Assembly (NCBI RefSeq): GCF_008271745.1 | Contig: NZ_VKKZ01000022.1 | Coordinates: 1-64,000, forward strand | DNA: 64,000 bases | Origin: Rufibacter glacialis | GTDB taxonomy: Bacteria; Bacteroidota; Bacteroidia; Cytophagales; Hymenobacteraceae | Direction: 5' to 3' | Shown: positions 1 through 8,718 of the stretch, in pieces | Layout of the letters: each line of letters begins with the position of its first letter | Numbering within the stretch: position 1 is the first letter of the stretch | Made by a program: the position numbers and the translations under genes | The notes under the pieces: model-generated | The model's input: only the letters and a program-made list of their open reading frames with translations | Database searches by the model: none | What the model was told of the DNA's origin: nothing

Positions 1-9
1 GCGAAAGAT

Positions 10-120
<111 letters not shown>

Positions 121-132
121 CCCCTTATACCA

Positions 133-167
133 GACACCCCACCCCCCGGAAGGAGGCGTGGGGTGTC
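133..167 (+). terminator. rRNA operon terminator hairpin
   Basis: GACACCCCAC (133-142) pairs with GTGGGGTGTC (158-167) round a C/G-rich loop, about 13 bp after the 5S rRNA. No long T run follows, but position and strength fit the end of an rRNA operon. Confidence 0.7.
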
Positions 168-189
168 CTGCGTCTATACCCTAGGAGAA

Positions 190-210
190 GGGGGGGGAGG
201 GAAGGGAGGG
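190..210 (+). other. G-quadruplex-type G-run
   Basis: Eight G in a row are followed by three further GGG tracts separated by 1, 2 and 1 bases (GGG at 199-201, 204-206 and 208-210). This meets the usual four-tract rule for an intramolecular G-quadruplex. It lies between the rRNA terminator and the 3' end of purB, in otherwise unremarkable non-coding DNA. Confidence 0.5.
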
Positions 211-520
211 ATTCTTACGCTCTTTTAGTGCTTATTCCTATAGCCTATCCCAGACCCAACCGCTGAAATTTCCTCAACTGCTGAGGGCAGCTCCTCTTTA
301 CTGGCTTCTTCATGCTCCCGTAGTTTACTCTCTTTAAGGTTCCTAGAAAGACCCTTGTTTACTGTTGCTGGAAGGTTCTTTATTGATTTAATATAGTATA
401 AGTGAGAAATCAAGAGAGGTATTCAGTGGGATTAAGTTATTCAGAAGGTTTAGGAGTAAAGGGAAGTAAGAAAGTTGGTTTATCTTGAATGGAAATTCCT
501 CTTTATCTTCATCACACGAT

Positions 521-578
521 AAAAGCGAAAGCCGGTGAAGCAGGAATGATCATTCCTGCTTCACCGGCTTTCGCTTTT
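521..578. terminator. 58-bp perfect palindrome, probable terminator of purB
   Basis: Bases 521-549 and 550-578 are exact reverse complements (29 bp arms, no loop). The palindrome starts AAAAGCGAAAGCC and ends GGCTTTCGCTTTT, so a transcript from either strand would form a hairpin followed by U residues. It lies 34 bp beyond the purB stop and would end purB transcription on the minus strand. Confidence 0.65.
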
Positions 579-611
579 AATTCCTTTGCTGTTCTTGAAT
601 TGGTTTCTGCC

Positions 612-1964
612 CTAGAACAGATTTACACCTGTGTAGGTGAAGGGGGTGATGGTATGCAATTCTTTTTTAAGAGCTTCAGAGATTGCTAGACCTTCAATGA
701 AATTCCTGATGGATACCTCCGTTATTTTCTCATTCGTTCTGGTTAAGCCTTTCAATGCTTCATAAGGAGCTGGGTACCCTTCTCTTCTCAAAACTGTCTG
801 AACTGCTTCTGCTACCACTGCCCAATTTTCTTCTAGATCCTGGTTGAGGGCTTCCTGGTTTAGCTGGAGCTTGCCTATTCCTTTCTGCAGTGATTTCAAC
901 GCTAATAAAGAATGAGAGATAGGTACGCCAATGTTCCTTAACACTGTAGAATCAGTCAAATCCCTTTGTAATCTTGAAATGGGTAGCTTTTCTGATAAAT
1001 AGGCGAAAATCGCATTCGCTAATCCTAGGTTGCCCTCCGCATTTTCAAAATCAATAGGGTTCACTTTGTGGGGCATGGCGGAGGAACCAATTTCGCCTTC
1101 CTTGATTTTTTGTTTGAAGTAGCCCATGGAAATGTACTGCCAGATATCCCGGGCAAAATCCACCAGAATGGTATTGATCCTTTTTATGGTGTCAAAGAGA
1201 GCCGCTAAATGATCATAATGCTCAATTTGGGTAGTAACCTGGCTTCTCTGTAACTGAAGCTTTTCCTTTAGGAACGTGTTGCCGAAGGCCACCCAATCTA
1301 TAGAGGGATATGCCACAAAGTGGGCATTGAAGTTACCAGTGGCTCCACCGAATTTCCCAGCAAAAGGGATTTGCTCTAGTAAAAAGAGTTGTTGTTCCAG
1401 ACGCTCCACGAAGACCTGCACCTCCTTACCCAATTTGGTAGGGGAAGCAGGTTGTCCATGGGTGTGGGCTAGCATGGGGATATCCTTCCATTCACTTGCC
1501 AGCGTAGCTAACGTTTCTTTCAATTGAGACAAAACAGGGAAATACTCTTCCTGCAATGCCCTCTGCAAGGACATAGGTATGGCGGTGTTATTGATATCCT
1601 GCGAAGTAAGACCAAAGTGCACGAATTCTTTCTGATCACCTATTCCTAATTGCTGGAACTTCTCCTTTATAAAGTACTCCACCGCCTTCACATCATGGTT
1701 GGTGACTTTCTCGGTTTCCTTGATGGTTTGAGCATCTTCAGGAGAAAAGTCTTCATAGATCTTCCGCATGGAGGAGAACAGCGAGGCGTCAATGCCCTGC
1801 AACTGGGGGAGCGGAAGTTCACAAAGGGAGATAAAGTATTCTACCTCCACCAGCACCCGGTAGCGGATAAGGGCGTATTCAGAAAAATAAGCAGCCAGGG
1901 AAGCTACCTGACCCCGGTACCTACCGTCAATGGGTGAAATAGCCGTAAGCGCAGTTAAATTCAT
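612..1964 (-). CDS. purB: Adenylosuccinate lyase
   Basis: The enzyme cleaves SAICAR to AICAR and adenylosuccinate to AMP, with release of fumarate, in purine synthesis in the cytosol. The N-terminus LTALTAISPIDGRY and the length of about 450 residues match the E. coli PurB type. The fumarase/lyase superfamily signature GSSAMPHKVNPIDFEN is near residue 290, and THGQPASPTKLGKE near 170 holds a conserved His. The ATG at 1964 is preferred; a GTG two codons upstream (1970) is also open. A Bacteroidota -7 box lies just upstream (1982-1989) and a perfect palindrome downstream. It is a single-gene unit. Confidence 0.97.
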   Translation of the reverse strand: MNLTALTAISPIDGRYRGQVASLAAYFSEYALIRYRVLVEVEYFISLCELPLPQLQGIDASLFSSMRKIYEDFSPEDAQTIKETEKVTNHDVKAVEYFIKEKFQQLGIGDQKEFVHFGLTSQDINNTAIPMSLQRALQEEYFPVLSQLKETLATLASEWKDIPMLAHTHGQPASPTKLGKEVQVFVERLEQQLFLLEQIPFAGKFGGATGNFNAHFVAYPSIDWVAFGNTFLKEKLQLQRSQVTTQIEHYDHLAALFDTIKRINTILVDFARDIWQYISMGYFKQKIKEGEIGSSAMPHKVNPIDFENAEGNLGLANAIFAYLSEKLPISRLQRDLTDSTVLRNIGVPISHSLLALKSLQKGIGKLQLNQEALNQDLEENWAVVAEAVQTVLRREGYPAPYEALKGLTRTNEKITEVSIRNFIEGLAISEALKKELHTITPFTYTGVNLF

Positions 1965-1981
1965 ATTCACTAGATTTTACC

Positions 1982-1989
1982 CAAAGATA
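1982..1989 (-). promoter_or_regulatory. Putative -7 box for purB
   Basis: The minus strand reads TATCTTTG here, an exact match to the Bacteroidota TAnnTTTG -7 element. It lies 17 bases before the purB ATG, which implies a 5' leader of only about ten bases. A clear -33 TTTG was not identified. Confidence 0.45.
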
Positions 1990-2124
1990 GGAAGGAAGAT
2001 CAGAACCTCTAGTACCTAGAACTTATACCTACTGCTTTCGTGTTCCTTTAGATAAACCTTGTAAATAAGTCTTCGTATTTATCCAGTTGCCTTGCTAGCC
2101 GCGTTATTGTGTCAAGTATTGCAT

Positions 2125-2132
2125 TAGTTTTG
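2125..2132 (+). promoter_or_regulatory. Putative -7 box for the GT51 gene
   Basis: TAGTTTTG matches TAnnTTTG. Transcription would begin near 2139, so the leader before the TTG at 2149 would be about ten bases, or about fifty if the TTG at 2191 is the true start. Confidence 0.4.
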
Positions 2133-2148
2133 CAGTTTGGAGTAAAAT

Positions 2149-4191
2149 TTGCGATGGCTCTCCGCAGTATCATTAACCATAGAAACCACCTTGTCAAAGT
2201 TCAGAGATTTTTTTGTCAGGAATAAAAAGAAGCTATTGATTGGAGCGGGCGTGTTCCTCTCCTTATTGATCATATCCTTTGTAGCCTTCCTGCTAAACCG
2301 CGAGAGGATCTTACAGTTCGCGGTAGCCAAAGTGATCAAGAAGGTAGAGAGCAAATACCCCGCTGATCTACAGATAGGAAAAGCAGAATTCAAGGACTTC
2401 AACACTGTTTTGGTCACCAACATTGCGTTACTGCCCCAAAACCAACCAAAGCTCCTTCAAATAGATACCGTAGAAGCTACCGTAAGTTTCCGGTCTCTCT
2501 TTCTAGGAAGAATGGTTTTCAAGCAATTTGACGTGGCCAATGGGATGGTAACAGCCTTCAAGCAAGACAGTACCGATAACTTTTCCTTCCTATTCAAGAA
2601 GAAAGGCAAGGGCGAACCGGCAGACACTACCGCAAAAAGCTCTAATTACGGCACCTTATTGAATAAATTGATTGAAACTGCTTTTGAGAATGTGCCAGAT
2701 GGCGTGAATTTCCGGAACATGGGAGTTCTGTTCAAGAACGAGGGCCGCACCATCAGCATGAACTTGCCCACCCTTTTGGTGGAAGACGGAGGTATTGATG
2801 CCAGAATGACCATCACCACAGATTCTGTGACCAATACCATGTATGTGAAAGGGCTTATTGACCCTGCTAAATACCTTCTTTCGGCTAAGTTCTACGGAGA
2901 CAGCCAATCAGGAAGTATTGAGGTACCCTACATTGAGCAGAAATTTGGGGCCACCATGCGTTTTGATACCCTCAGTCTTAGCATCACAGATAAGGTGTAC
3001 AAAAACAACCAGCTGACCATCAGAGGGGAGTCTAGCGCATACGGCCTTGTCTTGAACCACCCCAAGATAGCCGATGAGAACGTAACCGTGCAGAATGGGG
3101 CTCTGAAGTATGTGATTACCCTGGGAGACCATTATTACGCCCTGGAGCCGGAGTCTGAGGTCCGGATCAACAAGGCCATCTTCTATCCGCAGCTCACTTA
3201 TGAGACCAAGCCAAGCCGTAAAATCGGCATCAAGGTAGATTCTCCGGAGATACCAGCCAATGACTTGTTCTCCTCGTTGCCTCCAGGGCTTTTTGATACG
3301 TTCCAGGGCATCAAAGCCACGGGAACGTTCAAATACAAAATGAATTTCTTCGTAGACATGGCCCAGGTGGATAGTCTGAAGTTTGACTCAGACCTGGATG
3401 CCAAGAACTTCCAGATCACAGATTTCGGGCCAAACGACCTACGGAAGTTGAACACCGAATTTGTCCATACGGTGTATGAAAAGGGTAAGCCAGTGCGGTC
3501 TTTTGCCGTGGGACCGTCTAACCCTAATTTCACCCCATTCAACCAGATTCCCCGGTACCTGAAATACGCGATCTTAACGGCCGAGGACCCCCGGTTCTTT
3601 ACCCATAAGGGCTTCCATGAAGGCGCCTTCCGCCATTCGCTTATCACCAATATCAAAGAAGGTTCTTTTGTGCGGGGCGGCAGTACCGTATCTATGCAGC
3701 TGGTGAAGAACGCTTTCCTGACCAGAAAGAAAACCATCACCAGAAAGGTGGAGGAATCCTTGATCGTCTGGATAATTGAAAACCTGCGCTTAACGCCTAA
3801 AGAGAGAATGTATGAGGTATACCTCAACATTATTGAGTGGGGCCCCAACGTGTACGGCGTAAAGGAGGCGGCGAATTTCTACTTCTCTAAATCGCCTAGC
3901 CAGCTTAACCTGGAGGAAAGCCTGTTCCTGGCCAGTATCGTGCCCAAGCCTAAACAATACCGTACCTATTTTGATGTCTACGGAGGGCTACGGGCGTACC
4001 CAAGGTATTTCTTCAAGCTGATTACCGGTAACATGTTGAAAAGGGGTTTGATCTCCTCCTCAGAGCACGCCAGCGTGTCGCCGTATGTGAACCTCAACGG
4101 CCGGGCCGGAAGCTTTATCATTGCCAAACCAGACACTACCCAGATCATGGATACCCTGCAATTGGCACCCATTGATCTGCTTGATTTTTAA
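2149..4191 (+). CDS. AsmA-like/GT51 transglycosylase-domain protein
   Basis: This is a 680-residue envelope protein. One transmembrane helix (about residues 28-50, LLIGAGVFLSLLIISFVAF) is followed by about 400 residues resembling the AsmA/DUF748 fold. A C-terminal GT51 peptidoglycan transglycosylase domain begins near 460: AEDPRFFTHKGF carries the catalytic Glu, and RGGSTVSMQLVKN and the NIIEWG segment are family motifs. There is no transpeptidase domain. The normal monofunctional enzyme (MtgA) is about 240 residues, so the long middle domain is unusual. No ATG exists near the 5' end: TTG at 2149 or TTG at 2191 are the candidate starts. A strong terminator follows. Confidence 0.85.
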   Translation: MRWLSAVSLTIETTLSKFRDFFVRNKKKLLIGAGVFLSLLIISFVAFLLNRERILQFAVAKVIKKVESKYPADLQIGKAEFKDFNTVLVTNIALLPQNQPKLLQIDTVEATVSFRSLFLGRMVFKQFDVANGMVTAFKQDSTDNFSFLFKKKGKGEPADTTAKSSNYGTLLNKLIETAFENVPDGVNFRNMGVLFKNEGRTISMNLPTLLVEDGGIDARMTITTDSVTNTMYVKGLIDPAKYLLSAKFYGDSQSGSIEVPYIEQKFGATMRFDTLSLSITDKVYKNNQLTIRGESSAYGLVLNHPKIADENVTVQNGALKYVITLGDHYYALEPESEVRINKAIFYPQLTYETKPSRKIGIKVDSPEIPANDLFSSLPPGLFDTFQGIKATGTFKYKMNFFVDMAQVDSLKFDSDLDAKNFQITDFGPNDLRKLNTEFVHTVYEKGKPVRSFAVGPSNPNFTPFNQIPRYLKYAILTAEDPRFFTHKGFHEGAFRHSLITNIKEGSFVRGGSTVSMQLVKNAFLTRKKTITRKVEESLIVWIIENLRLTPKERMYEVYLNIIEWGPNVYGVKEAANFYFSKSPSQLNLEESLFLASIVPKPKQYRTYFDVYGGLRAYPRYFFKLITGNMLKRGLISSSEHASVSPYVNLNGRAGSFIIAKPDTTQIMDTLQLAPIDLLDF

Positions 4192-4210
4192 TTGTTCATT
4201 TCCCCCAACA

Positions 4211-4247
4211 GAAAAGGCTACGTTGCATAAACGTAGCCTTTTCTTTT
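4211..4247 (+). terminator. Rho-independent terminator
   Basis: GAAAAGGCTACGTT (4211-4224) pairs with AACGTAGCCTTTTC (4230-4243) over a 5-base loop and runs into TTTT. It is 20 bp after the GT51 gene. Confidence 0.85.
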
Positions 4248-4410
4248 AGGAGGATGTGTAGTAAGGAACGGGGTTACTAGTTTTACTGCTGTTTTTAAGA
4301 AACCAGCCTAGAAACAAGAAGAACCTTTCCAGCCTCCTTCACTTGCATAGCGAAGTATACTCAGCAATAAAGTAGGATAGGTAGACGAGGCGGGAGATGC
4401 CCTGAAAAAG

Positions 4411-4466
4411 CACTGCCCCCGTTTAGAGGCTGTTTTGCAGAAAACAATCTCTAAACGGGGGCAGTG
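4411..4466 (-). terminator. 18-bp-arm hairpin ending terC; TTTTCTGAAAA-type palindrome
   Basis: CACTGCCCCCGTTTAGAG (4411-4428) and its exact reverse complement (4449-4466) enclose the inner palindrome GTTTTGCAGAAAAC. The hairpin is 20 bp beyond the terC stop. The inner part belongs to an intergenic palindrome family found at least nine times in the window. Confidence 0.7.
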
Positions 4467-4485
4467 AAATTAGAAAGGCAACGTG

Positions 4486-5445
4486 TTATGCCTGGTCTTC
4501 TTCCTGGCCGGTGAAAGGTACTGGCGGCTTCTCCTTCTTCGGGAAAATGAGGGACAGTACCACAGAGGTGGTAAGAATAAACGCGACTACCCCCAGCGCC
4601 ACCAACATGTTAATGTGGTAGAAATCCTGCAGGATGAGCTTGGCGCCAATGAAGATCAAGATGACAGAAAGGCCGTAGTGCAGGTAATGGAACAACTGCA
4701 TGATTCCCGCCAAAGCAAAGTACAGCGCTCTTAGACCTAGCAAAGCAAACACGTTGGAGGTGTACACAATGAAGGGGTCTTTGGAGATAGCCAGAATAGC
4801 TGGGATAGAGTCTGCTGCGAAGACGATGTCAGTGGTCTCCACCATGATCAGGACCAGGAACAGCGGCGTGGCAAAAAGGGTTTTATCAAGGCGTACAAAG
4901 AAATTGCCTTCATAGTGGCGCTTGGTGATGGGCATGTAACGGCCCACGAATTTCACCACCGGGTTCGCACTGGGGTCAAGGTCCTCGTCGCCGGAGGAGG
5001 TAGCCATCTTGATACCCGTGAAAATCAGGAACCCACCCAGGATGTAGACAATGAAGTGGAACTTAGCCAATAACGCAACGCCCACCAAGATGAAGACGGC
5101 CCTGAAAAACAAGGCCCCTAACACGCCCCAGAACAGGATTTTGTGCTGGTACTTGGCAGGTACCTGAAAGTAATTGAAGATCAAAATGAACACGAAGAGG
5201 TTGTCTACGCTCAGGGACTTCTCAATCAGGTAAGCCGTCAGGAATTCAAGGGCAGGGCCGCTTCCTTTCCAGTAATAGACAAGAACGTTGAAGGCCATGG
5301 AAAGGGCAATCCAGAAAGCACTCCACCACAGGGCCTCTTTGATTTTCACCTCGTGGGTTTTCCGGTGGAAGACGAACAGGTCCAGGGCCAGCAATAGGAG
5401 GACAAAGGCGTTGAATCCTACCCAAAATAAGATGTCTGTATTCAC
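4486..5445 (-). CDS. TerC family integral membrane protein
   Basis: The protein of about 319 residues has some nine hydrophobic helices and the TerC-family signatures EKSLSVDNLFVFILIF and VETTDIVFAADSIPAI. The acidic residues inside the membrane are those proposed to bind metal. TerC/Alx proteins are linked to tellurite resistance and to Mn2+ export; the E. coli homologue alx sits behind a pH-sensing leader. The GTG at 5445 (giving MNTDILFWVGF) is preferred to a TTG at 5508 that adds a non-conserved segment. It stands alone, with a strong terminator on its 3' side. Confidence 0.9.
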   Translation of the reverse strand: MNTDILFWVGFNAFVLLLLALDLFVFHRKTHEVKIKEALWWSAFWIALSMAFNVLVYYWKGSGPALEFLTAYLIEKSLSVDNLFVFILIFNYFQVPAKYQHKILFWGVLGALFFRAVFILVGVALLAKFHFIVYILGGFLIFTGIKMATSSGDEDLDPSANPVVKFVGRYMPITKRHYEGNFFVRLDKTLFATPLFLVLIMVETTDIVFAADSIPAILAISKDPFIVYTSNVFALLGLRALYFALAGIMQLFHYLHYGLSVILIFIGAKLILQDFYHINMLVALGVVAFILTTSVVLSLIFPKKEKPPVPFTGQEEDQA

Positions 5446-5607
5446 TGCTATAGGGTTGGGGTTAGAGACAAAGATATAGGTCGCCGGCAGGGTCTGAACC
5501 GCAGGCAAAGCATACCATCATAAAAAAGAAAGGGAAAGATACGCCTAAACAACCGCAAAACCATGATGACGGACCAAGGCAATTTTTTTGAACAGGCCTT
5601 GATTCTC

Positions 5608-6369
5608 TTACAAAAGAGCGGCCACAGAGGCAATCTTCCGGCGGTCAAACTTCCGGAAGTAGCTGGCTACCTTCATCTGGATAACGCCCAGGAACGCCTC
5701 TTTGATAATCCCTTTGCTCATCTTTGACTGGCCTTTGGTGCGGTCTGTGAAAATGATGGGCACCTCCTTTATCTTGAAGCCATACATGTAGGTTAGAAAC
5801 TTCATCTCAATCTGGAAGGCGTAGCCAATGAATTTGACTCTGTCTAGGTTGATGGTTTCCAGCACCCGGTGGTGGTAGCATTTGAAACCTGCGGTGGCGT
5901 CATGAATGGGCATGCCCGTGATAAAGCGTACGTACCGGCTGGCAAAGTAGGAGAGCAGCACCCGGCTCATGGGCCAATTCACTACGTTCACGCCGTTGCT
6001 GTACCGGCTACCGATGGCCAGGTCATAGCCGTCTTCATTACACGCCTTGTACAGCTTGATCAGGTCTTTAGGATTGTGAGAGAAATCAGCGTCCATCTCA
6101 AAGATGTACTCATACCCGGCACGCAGTGCATATTTGAATCCATGGATGTAGGCGGTGCCCAAACCCAGCTTGCCTTTGCGCTGCTCCAGGAACAGGCGGT
6201 CTGGGTATTCGGTCTGGAGGCGCAAAACTGCCTCAGCGGTGCCGTCAGGGGAATTGTCGTCTACAATAAGAATATGGAAAAGGTGTGGGAGCGAGAAAAT
6301 TTTCCTGATTATCGCTTCAATGTTTTCTATTTCATTGTAGGTCGGGATGACCACCACAGACTCTTTCAT
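5608..6369 (-). CDS. Polyprenol monophosphomannose synthase-like glycosyltransferase (GT2)
   Basis: The 253-residue GT-A enzyme starts MKESVVVIPTYNEIENIE. It carries the DDNSPDGT nucleotide-sugar motif (about 38-45) and the metal-binding EMDADFSHNP (about 92-101). The family moves mannose or another sugar from a nucleotide donor to a polyprenyl phosphate, feeding membrane glycosylation. It ends in a basic segment with no C-terminal membrane domain, so it is the DPM1/Ppm1-like short form. It lies 24 bp downstream of hemG on the same strand, and the two may share a transcript. The exact sugar is not readable. Confidence 0.88.
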   Translation of the reverse strand: MKESVVVIPTYNEIENIEAIIRKIFSLPHLFHILIVDDNSPDGTAEAVLRLQTEYPDRLFLEQRKGKLGLGTAYIHGFKYALRAGYEYIFEMDADFSHNPKDLIKLYKACNEDGYDLAIGSRYSNGVNVVNWPMSRVLLSYFASRYVRFITGMPIHDATAGFKCYHHRVLETINLDRVKFIGYAFQIEMKFLTYMYGFKIKEVPIIFTDRTKGQSKMSKGIIKEAFLGVIQMKVASYFRKFDRRKIASVAALL

Positions 6370-6393
6370 CCCCCAAATATAATCTATAAGGGT

Positions 6394-7734
6394 TTATGGA
6401 AAAGAGGGCCGTTGGGAATATATTTTTTGGGCCAGTTGTTTCGCGTGCCGCACGCAGTCGGGCACGGCGGGGCCGGTAAGCCAGTTGGCACAGGCATAGA
6501 GCTGCTCTGGCTCCAGAAGTTCCAGGAGCTGGTGCACATCATTGATGAACATGTCAGCCTGCGGGAAGCCAGTGGGCCACCGGTAGCAGTGCTGAAACAC
6601 GGGAAGCTTGGACGAGATGGAATAGTTTTCCCGCAGTTCCTCGTGTACCTGCAGCAGAATCTCCGCCTCGGGCAATTGGGCAGCCTCCGGGGCCTGGCTG
6701 CCGCCTATGAAGGAAGTGAACAAGACTTCATCTGGTGGACAGGTGCCCGGAAAAAGGGAACTGCTCCAGACCGCCCCCAAACTGAAGGGGTTCTCTTTCT
6801 GCGGATGCAGCGCCCCAAACCCAGCCAGCGGATATCCAACGGCATGCTTCCGGTAGGCGGTATGCACCACTGTGAGGGGTACGTACGTCACATTATATAG
6901 GGCGGCCGCCAAACCAGGCGAGGTGAAGTCAAGCAGTTCAGCGGCGGCGTGGGCAGGCAAGGCGATGACCACGGCATCAAACTCCTCATCGCCTAGCCCT
7001 TCCACGTCATGCTGGATGCTGAGCAGGTATTTCCCCTTGGCCCGGTGGATCATCTCCACCTTGTGGTCCAGGTGCAGCGACACCAACTTGGAGGCAATGG
7101 CCTGGGGAAGGGACTGCAGGCCGTTCACCAGGGAAACCACCGGTTTAGATGGCAAGTCTTGCTGTAGGTCCAGCCCTTTCAGTACCGAGCCATGTTCCCT
7201 TTCCAGTTCCTTCAAACCCGGAAAGGTTCTCTCCAACAGGAGCTTGTCTGGGTCGCCGGCGTACAGGCCCGCCACCATAGGGTTGATCAGGTAGTCCACC
7301 ACTTCCTGCCCAAACCGGCGCTGGAAAAACTGACTTACCGTTTCCTCCGGGATTTCCTGGGGGGGTAGTTGCGTCTCCTGGGAGATCTGGAGCTTGGTGC
7401 GCCAATGGAAGAAGGAATCCTGCAACAGGAGCTTCGGCGTAGACGGCAGACAATAGAATTCCCCGTCTTTCCTGATGTACCGGTGGGTGCTTTGGGGAGT
7501 AGGGCGGAGGACATCCTCTTCCAGTTTCAGCTCTTGGAGAAGCTCTTCCAGTTCCTGGTTCATTTGCAGGGAATGTGGCCCCAACTCAAGCTGATACGGC
7601 CCGTGTTGCATGCTTTTGATCACGCCGCCCACTTCAGGTTCACTCTCAAACAGGTCATAACGCACCCCTAGCTTCTGAAGGTAGTAAGCTAAGGCCAATC
7701 CTGAAATACCTGCTCCTATGATGGCTACGCGCAT
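6394..7734 (-). CDS. hemG: Protoporphyrinogen oxidase
   Basis: This FAD-dependent amine-oxidase-fold protein of 446 residues oxidises protoporphyrinogen IX to protoporphyrin IX, the penultimate step of haem synthesis. The dinucleotide-binding motif AIIGAGISGLALAYYLQ is at the N-terminus, followed by the FESEPEVGGVIKS segment. GLYAGDPDKLLLERTFPGL and the C-terminal NWLTGPAVPDCV are typical of the HemY (oxygen-dependent) class. The ATG at 7734 puts the Rossmann motif at residue 3; the open frame runs 36 codons further upstream but that part is not conserved. It is divergent from gmhB. Confidence 0.93.
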   Translation of the reverse strand: MRVAIIGAGISGLALAYYLQKLGVRYDLFESEPEVGGVIKSMQHGPYQLELGPHSLQMNQELEELLQELKLEEDVLRPTPQSTHRYIRKDGEFYCLPSTPKLLLQDSFFHWRTKLQISQETQLPPQEIPEETVSQFFQRRFGQEVVDYLINPMVAGLYAGDPDKLLLERTFPGLKELEREHGSVLKGLDLQQDLPSKPVVSLVNGLQSLPQAIASKLVSLHLDHKVEMIHRAKGKYLLSIQHDVEGLGDEEFDAVVIALPAHAAAELLDFTSPGLAAALYNVTYVPLTVVHTAYRKHAVGYPLAGFGALHPQKENPFSLGAVWSSSLFPGTCPPDEVLFTSFIGGSQAPEAAQLPEAEILLQVHEELRENYSISSKLPVFQHCYRWPTGFPQADMFINDVHQLLELLEPEQLYACANWLTGPAVPDCVRHAKQLAQKIYSQRPSFP

Positions 7735-7855
7735 GAAGGGGGACGTTGGTGGTAGGTAGTTAACGTACGTAAGCGGGATTAACACGTTCTTCACCCATTT
7801 TAGAGAATATAGGGCAAAAACGGTATGCCCTGAAAAAAGCATGCTGCATTCTCTT

Positions 7856-7863
7856 TACTTTTG
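7856..7863 (+). promoter_or_regulatory. Putative -7 box, nearly leaderless gmhB promoter
   Basis: TACTTTTG matches TAnnTTTG and ends five bases before the ATG at 7869. If it is the real element, transcription would start at or next to the start codon. Confidence 0.45.
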
Positions 7864-7868
7864 AGGCC

Positions 7869-8408
7869 ATGGAGAAACAGCAACAACCGGTTCCTTTGGC
7901 CAAGGCGGTGTTTTTAGATCGTGATGGGGTCCTGAATGTGGAAAGGGGTGAATACACCTGGCGGCTACAGGATTTTGAAGTATGCCCAGGTGTGCCGGAA
8001 GCTTTGGCCCTCTTGAAACAGCACGGCTACCTGTTGGTAGTAGTCACGAACCAAGCCGGAATCACCAAAGGCCTTTATACCAAAGAAGATGTATTAGCCT
8101 GCCACGTCAAACTTCAGGCCGCCTGCGGCCACCTGATAGATGCGCTCTACATGGCGCCGGGCCATCCGTCTAAGTCAGAGTCCCTTTCCAGGAAGCCCAA
8201 CAGCCTGATGCTGGAGAAAGCCATTGCCAGGTTCCACCTGTACCCGGCGGCCTGCTGGCTTGTAGGTGACCAACCGCGTGACCTGCAAGCGGCTCAATCT
8301 TGCGGCATCTCAGGCATATTAGTAGGGCCACACCCACCAGGTACCCATCCCCAGCAGAAAAGCAATCTACTGGAAGCCGCCCAATTCATTGTGGCCAAAA
8401 CCGCCTGA
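7869..8408 (+). CDS. gmhB: D-glycero-D-manno-heptose-1,7-bisphosphate 7-phosphatase-like HAD phosphatase
   Basis: The 179-residue HAD-IIIA phosphatase has the nucleophile motif FLDRDGVLNVE (about 15-25), the VVVTNQAGI motif II (about 57-65) and the WLVGDQPRDLQAA motif IV (about 118-130). GmhB removes the 7-phosphate from heptose bisphosphate on the way to ADP-heptose for LPS; related HisB-type phosphatases share the motifs. The usual GmhB zinc loop is partly visible, with C100 in the QAACGHL segment and H113 in the APGHPS segment, but not all four ligands, so the zinc site may be degenerate. No other heptose genes are nearby. Confidence 0.85.
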   Translation: MEKQQQPVPLAKAVFLDRDGVLNVERGEYTWRLQDFEVCPGVPEALALLKQHGYLLVVVTNQAGITKGLYTKEDVLACHVKLQAACGHLIDALYMAPGHPSKSESLSRKPNSLMLEKAIARFHLYPAACWLVGDQPRDLQAAQSCGISGILVGPHPPGTHPQQKSNLLEAAQFIVAKTA

Positions 8409-8561
8409 GGAACCATACCAAAGCAGGCGCTAGAGAGCCTGCCAAGTGTAAGGTGTTCTAATAGTTGGTTGTAGGAGGAAGTGGCTAGCTGAAGGAACTG
8501 GTTTTGTACCCTCTTTAAGGCTCCTCTGGATTTTTGATTGCATAGCTTCTTCAAAGGAAAA

Positions 8562-8601
8562 CTGTTTTCCAAGGCTTTTCTCAAAAAGAGTCTCAAAACA
8601 G
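8562..8601. repeat. TTTTCTGAAAA-type intergenic palindrome
   Basis: CTGTTTT (8562-8568) and AAAACAG (8595-8601) enclose a GGCTTTTCTCAAAAAGAGTC core. It is a diverged member of the palindrome family seen also near 13293, 24208, 38296 and elsewhere. Confidence 0.5.
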
Positions 8602-8663
8602 CCGTTTCTCCCAAAAAGACAACAGGTAGGGAAGTTGTTTCTTCTGGGGCATTACATAAGAAA

Positions 8664-8689
8664 ACCCCGGAAGAAAACTCCCGGGGCTT
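8664..8689 (-). terminator. Terminator of the small lipoprotein gene
   Basis: AACCCCGG and CCGGGGCTT form a short GC stem, about 30 bp beyond the stop of the small lipoprotein gene on the minus strand. The A-rich plus strand at 8659-8663 gives a U run in the minus-strand transcript. Confidence 0.6.
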
Positions 8690-8718
8690 CAATAAGGTCG
8701 AGTATCGTCAGAAGAACG

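Noticed and set aside
225-413. 62-residue minus-strand frame between 5S rRNA and purB
   Set aside because: It is highly charged, has no recognisable feature, no ribosome-binding site and an odd position. It is probably chance.
5869-6900. 343-residue plus-strand frame
   Set aside because: It runs antisense across the clear glycosyltransferase and hemG genes and has no protein-like features.
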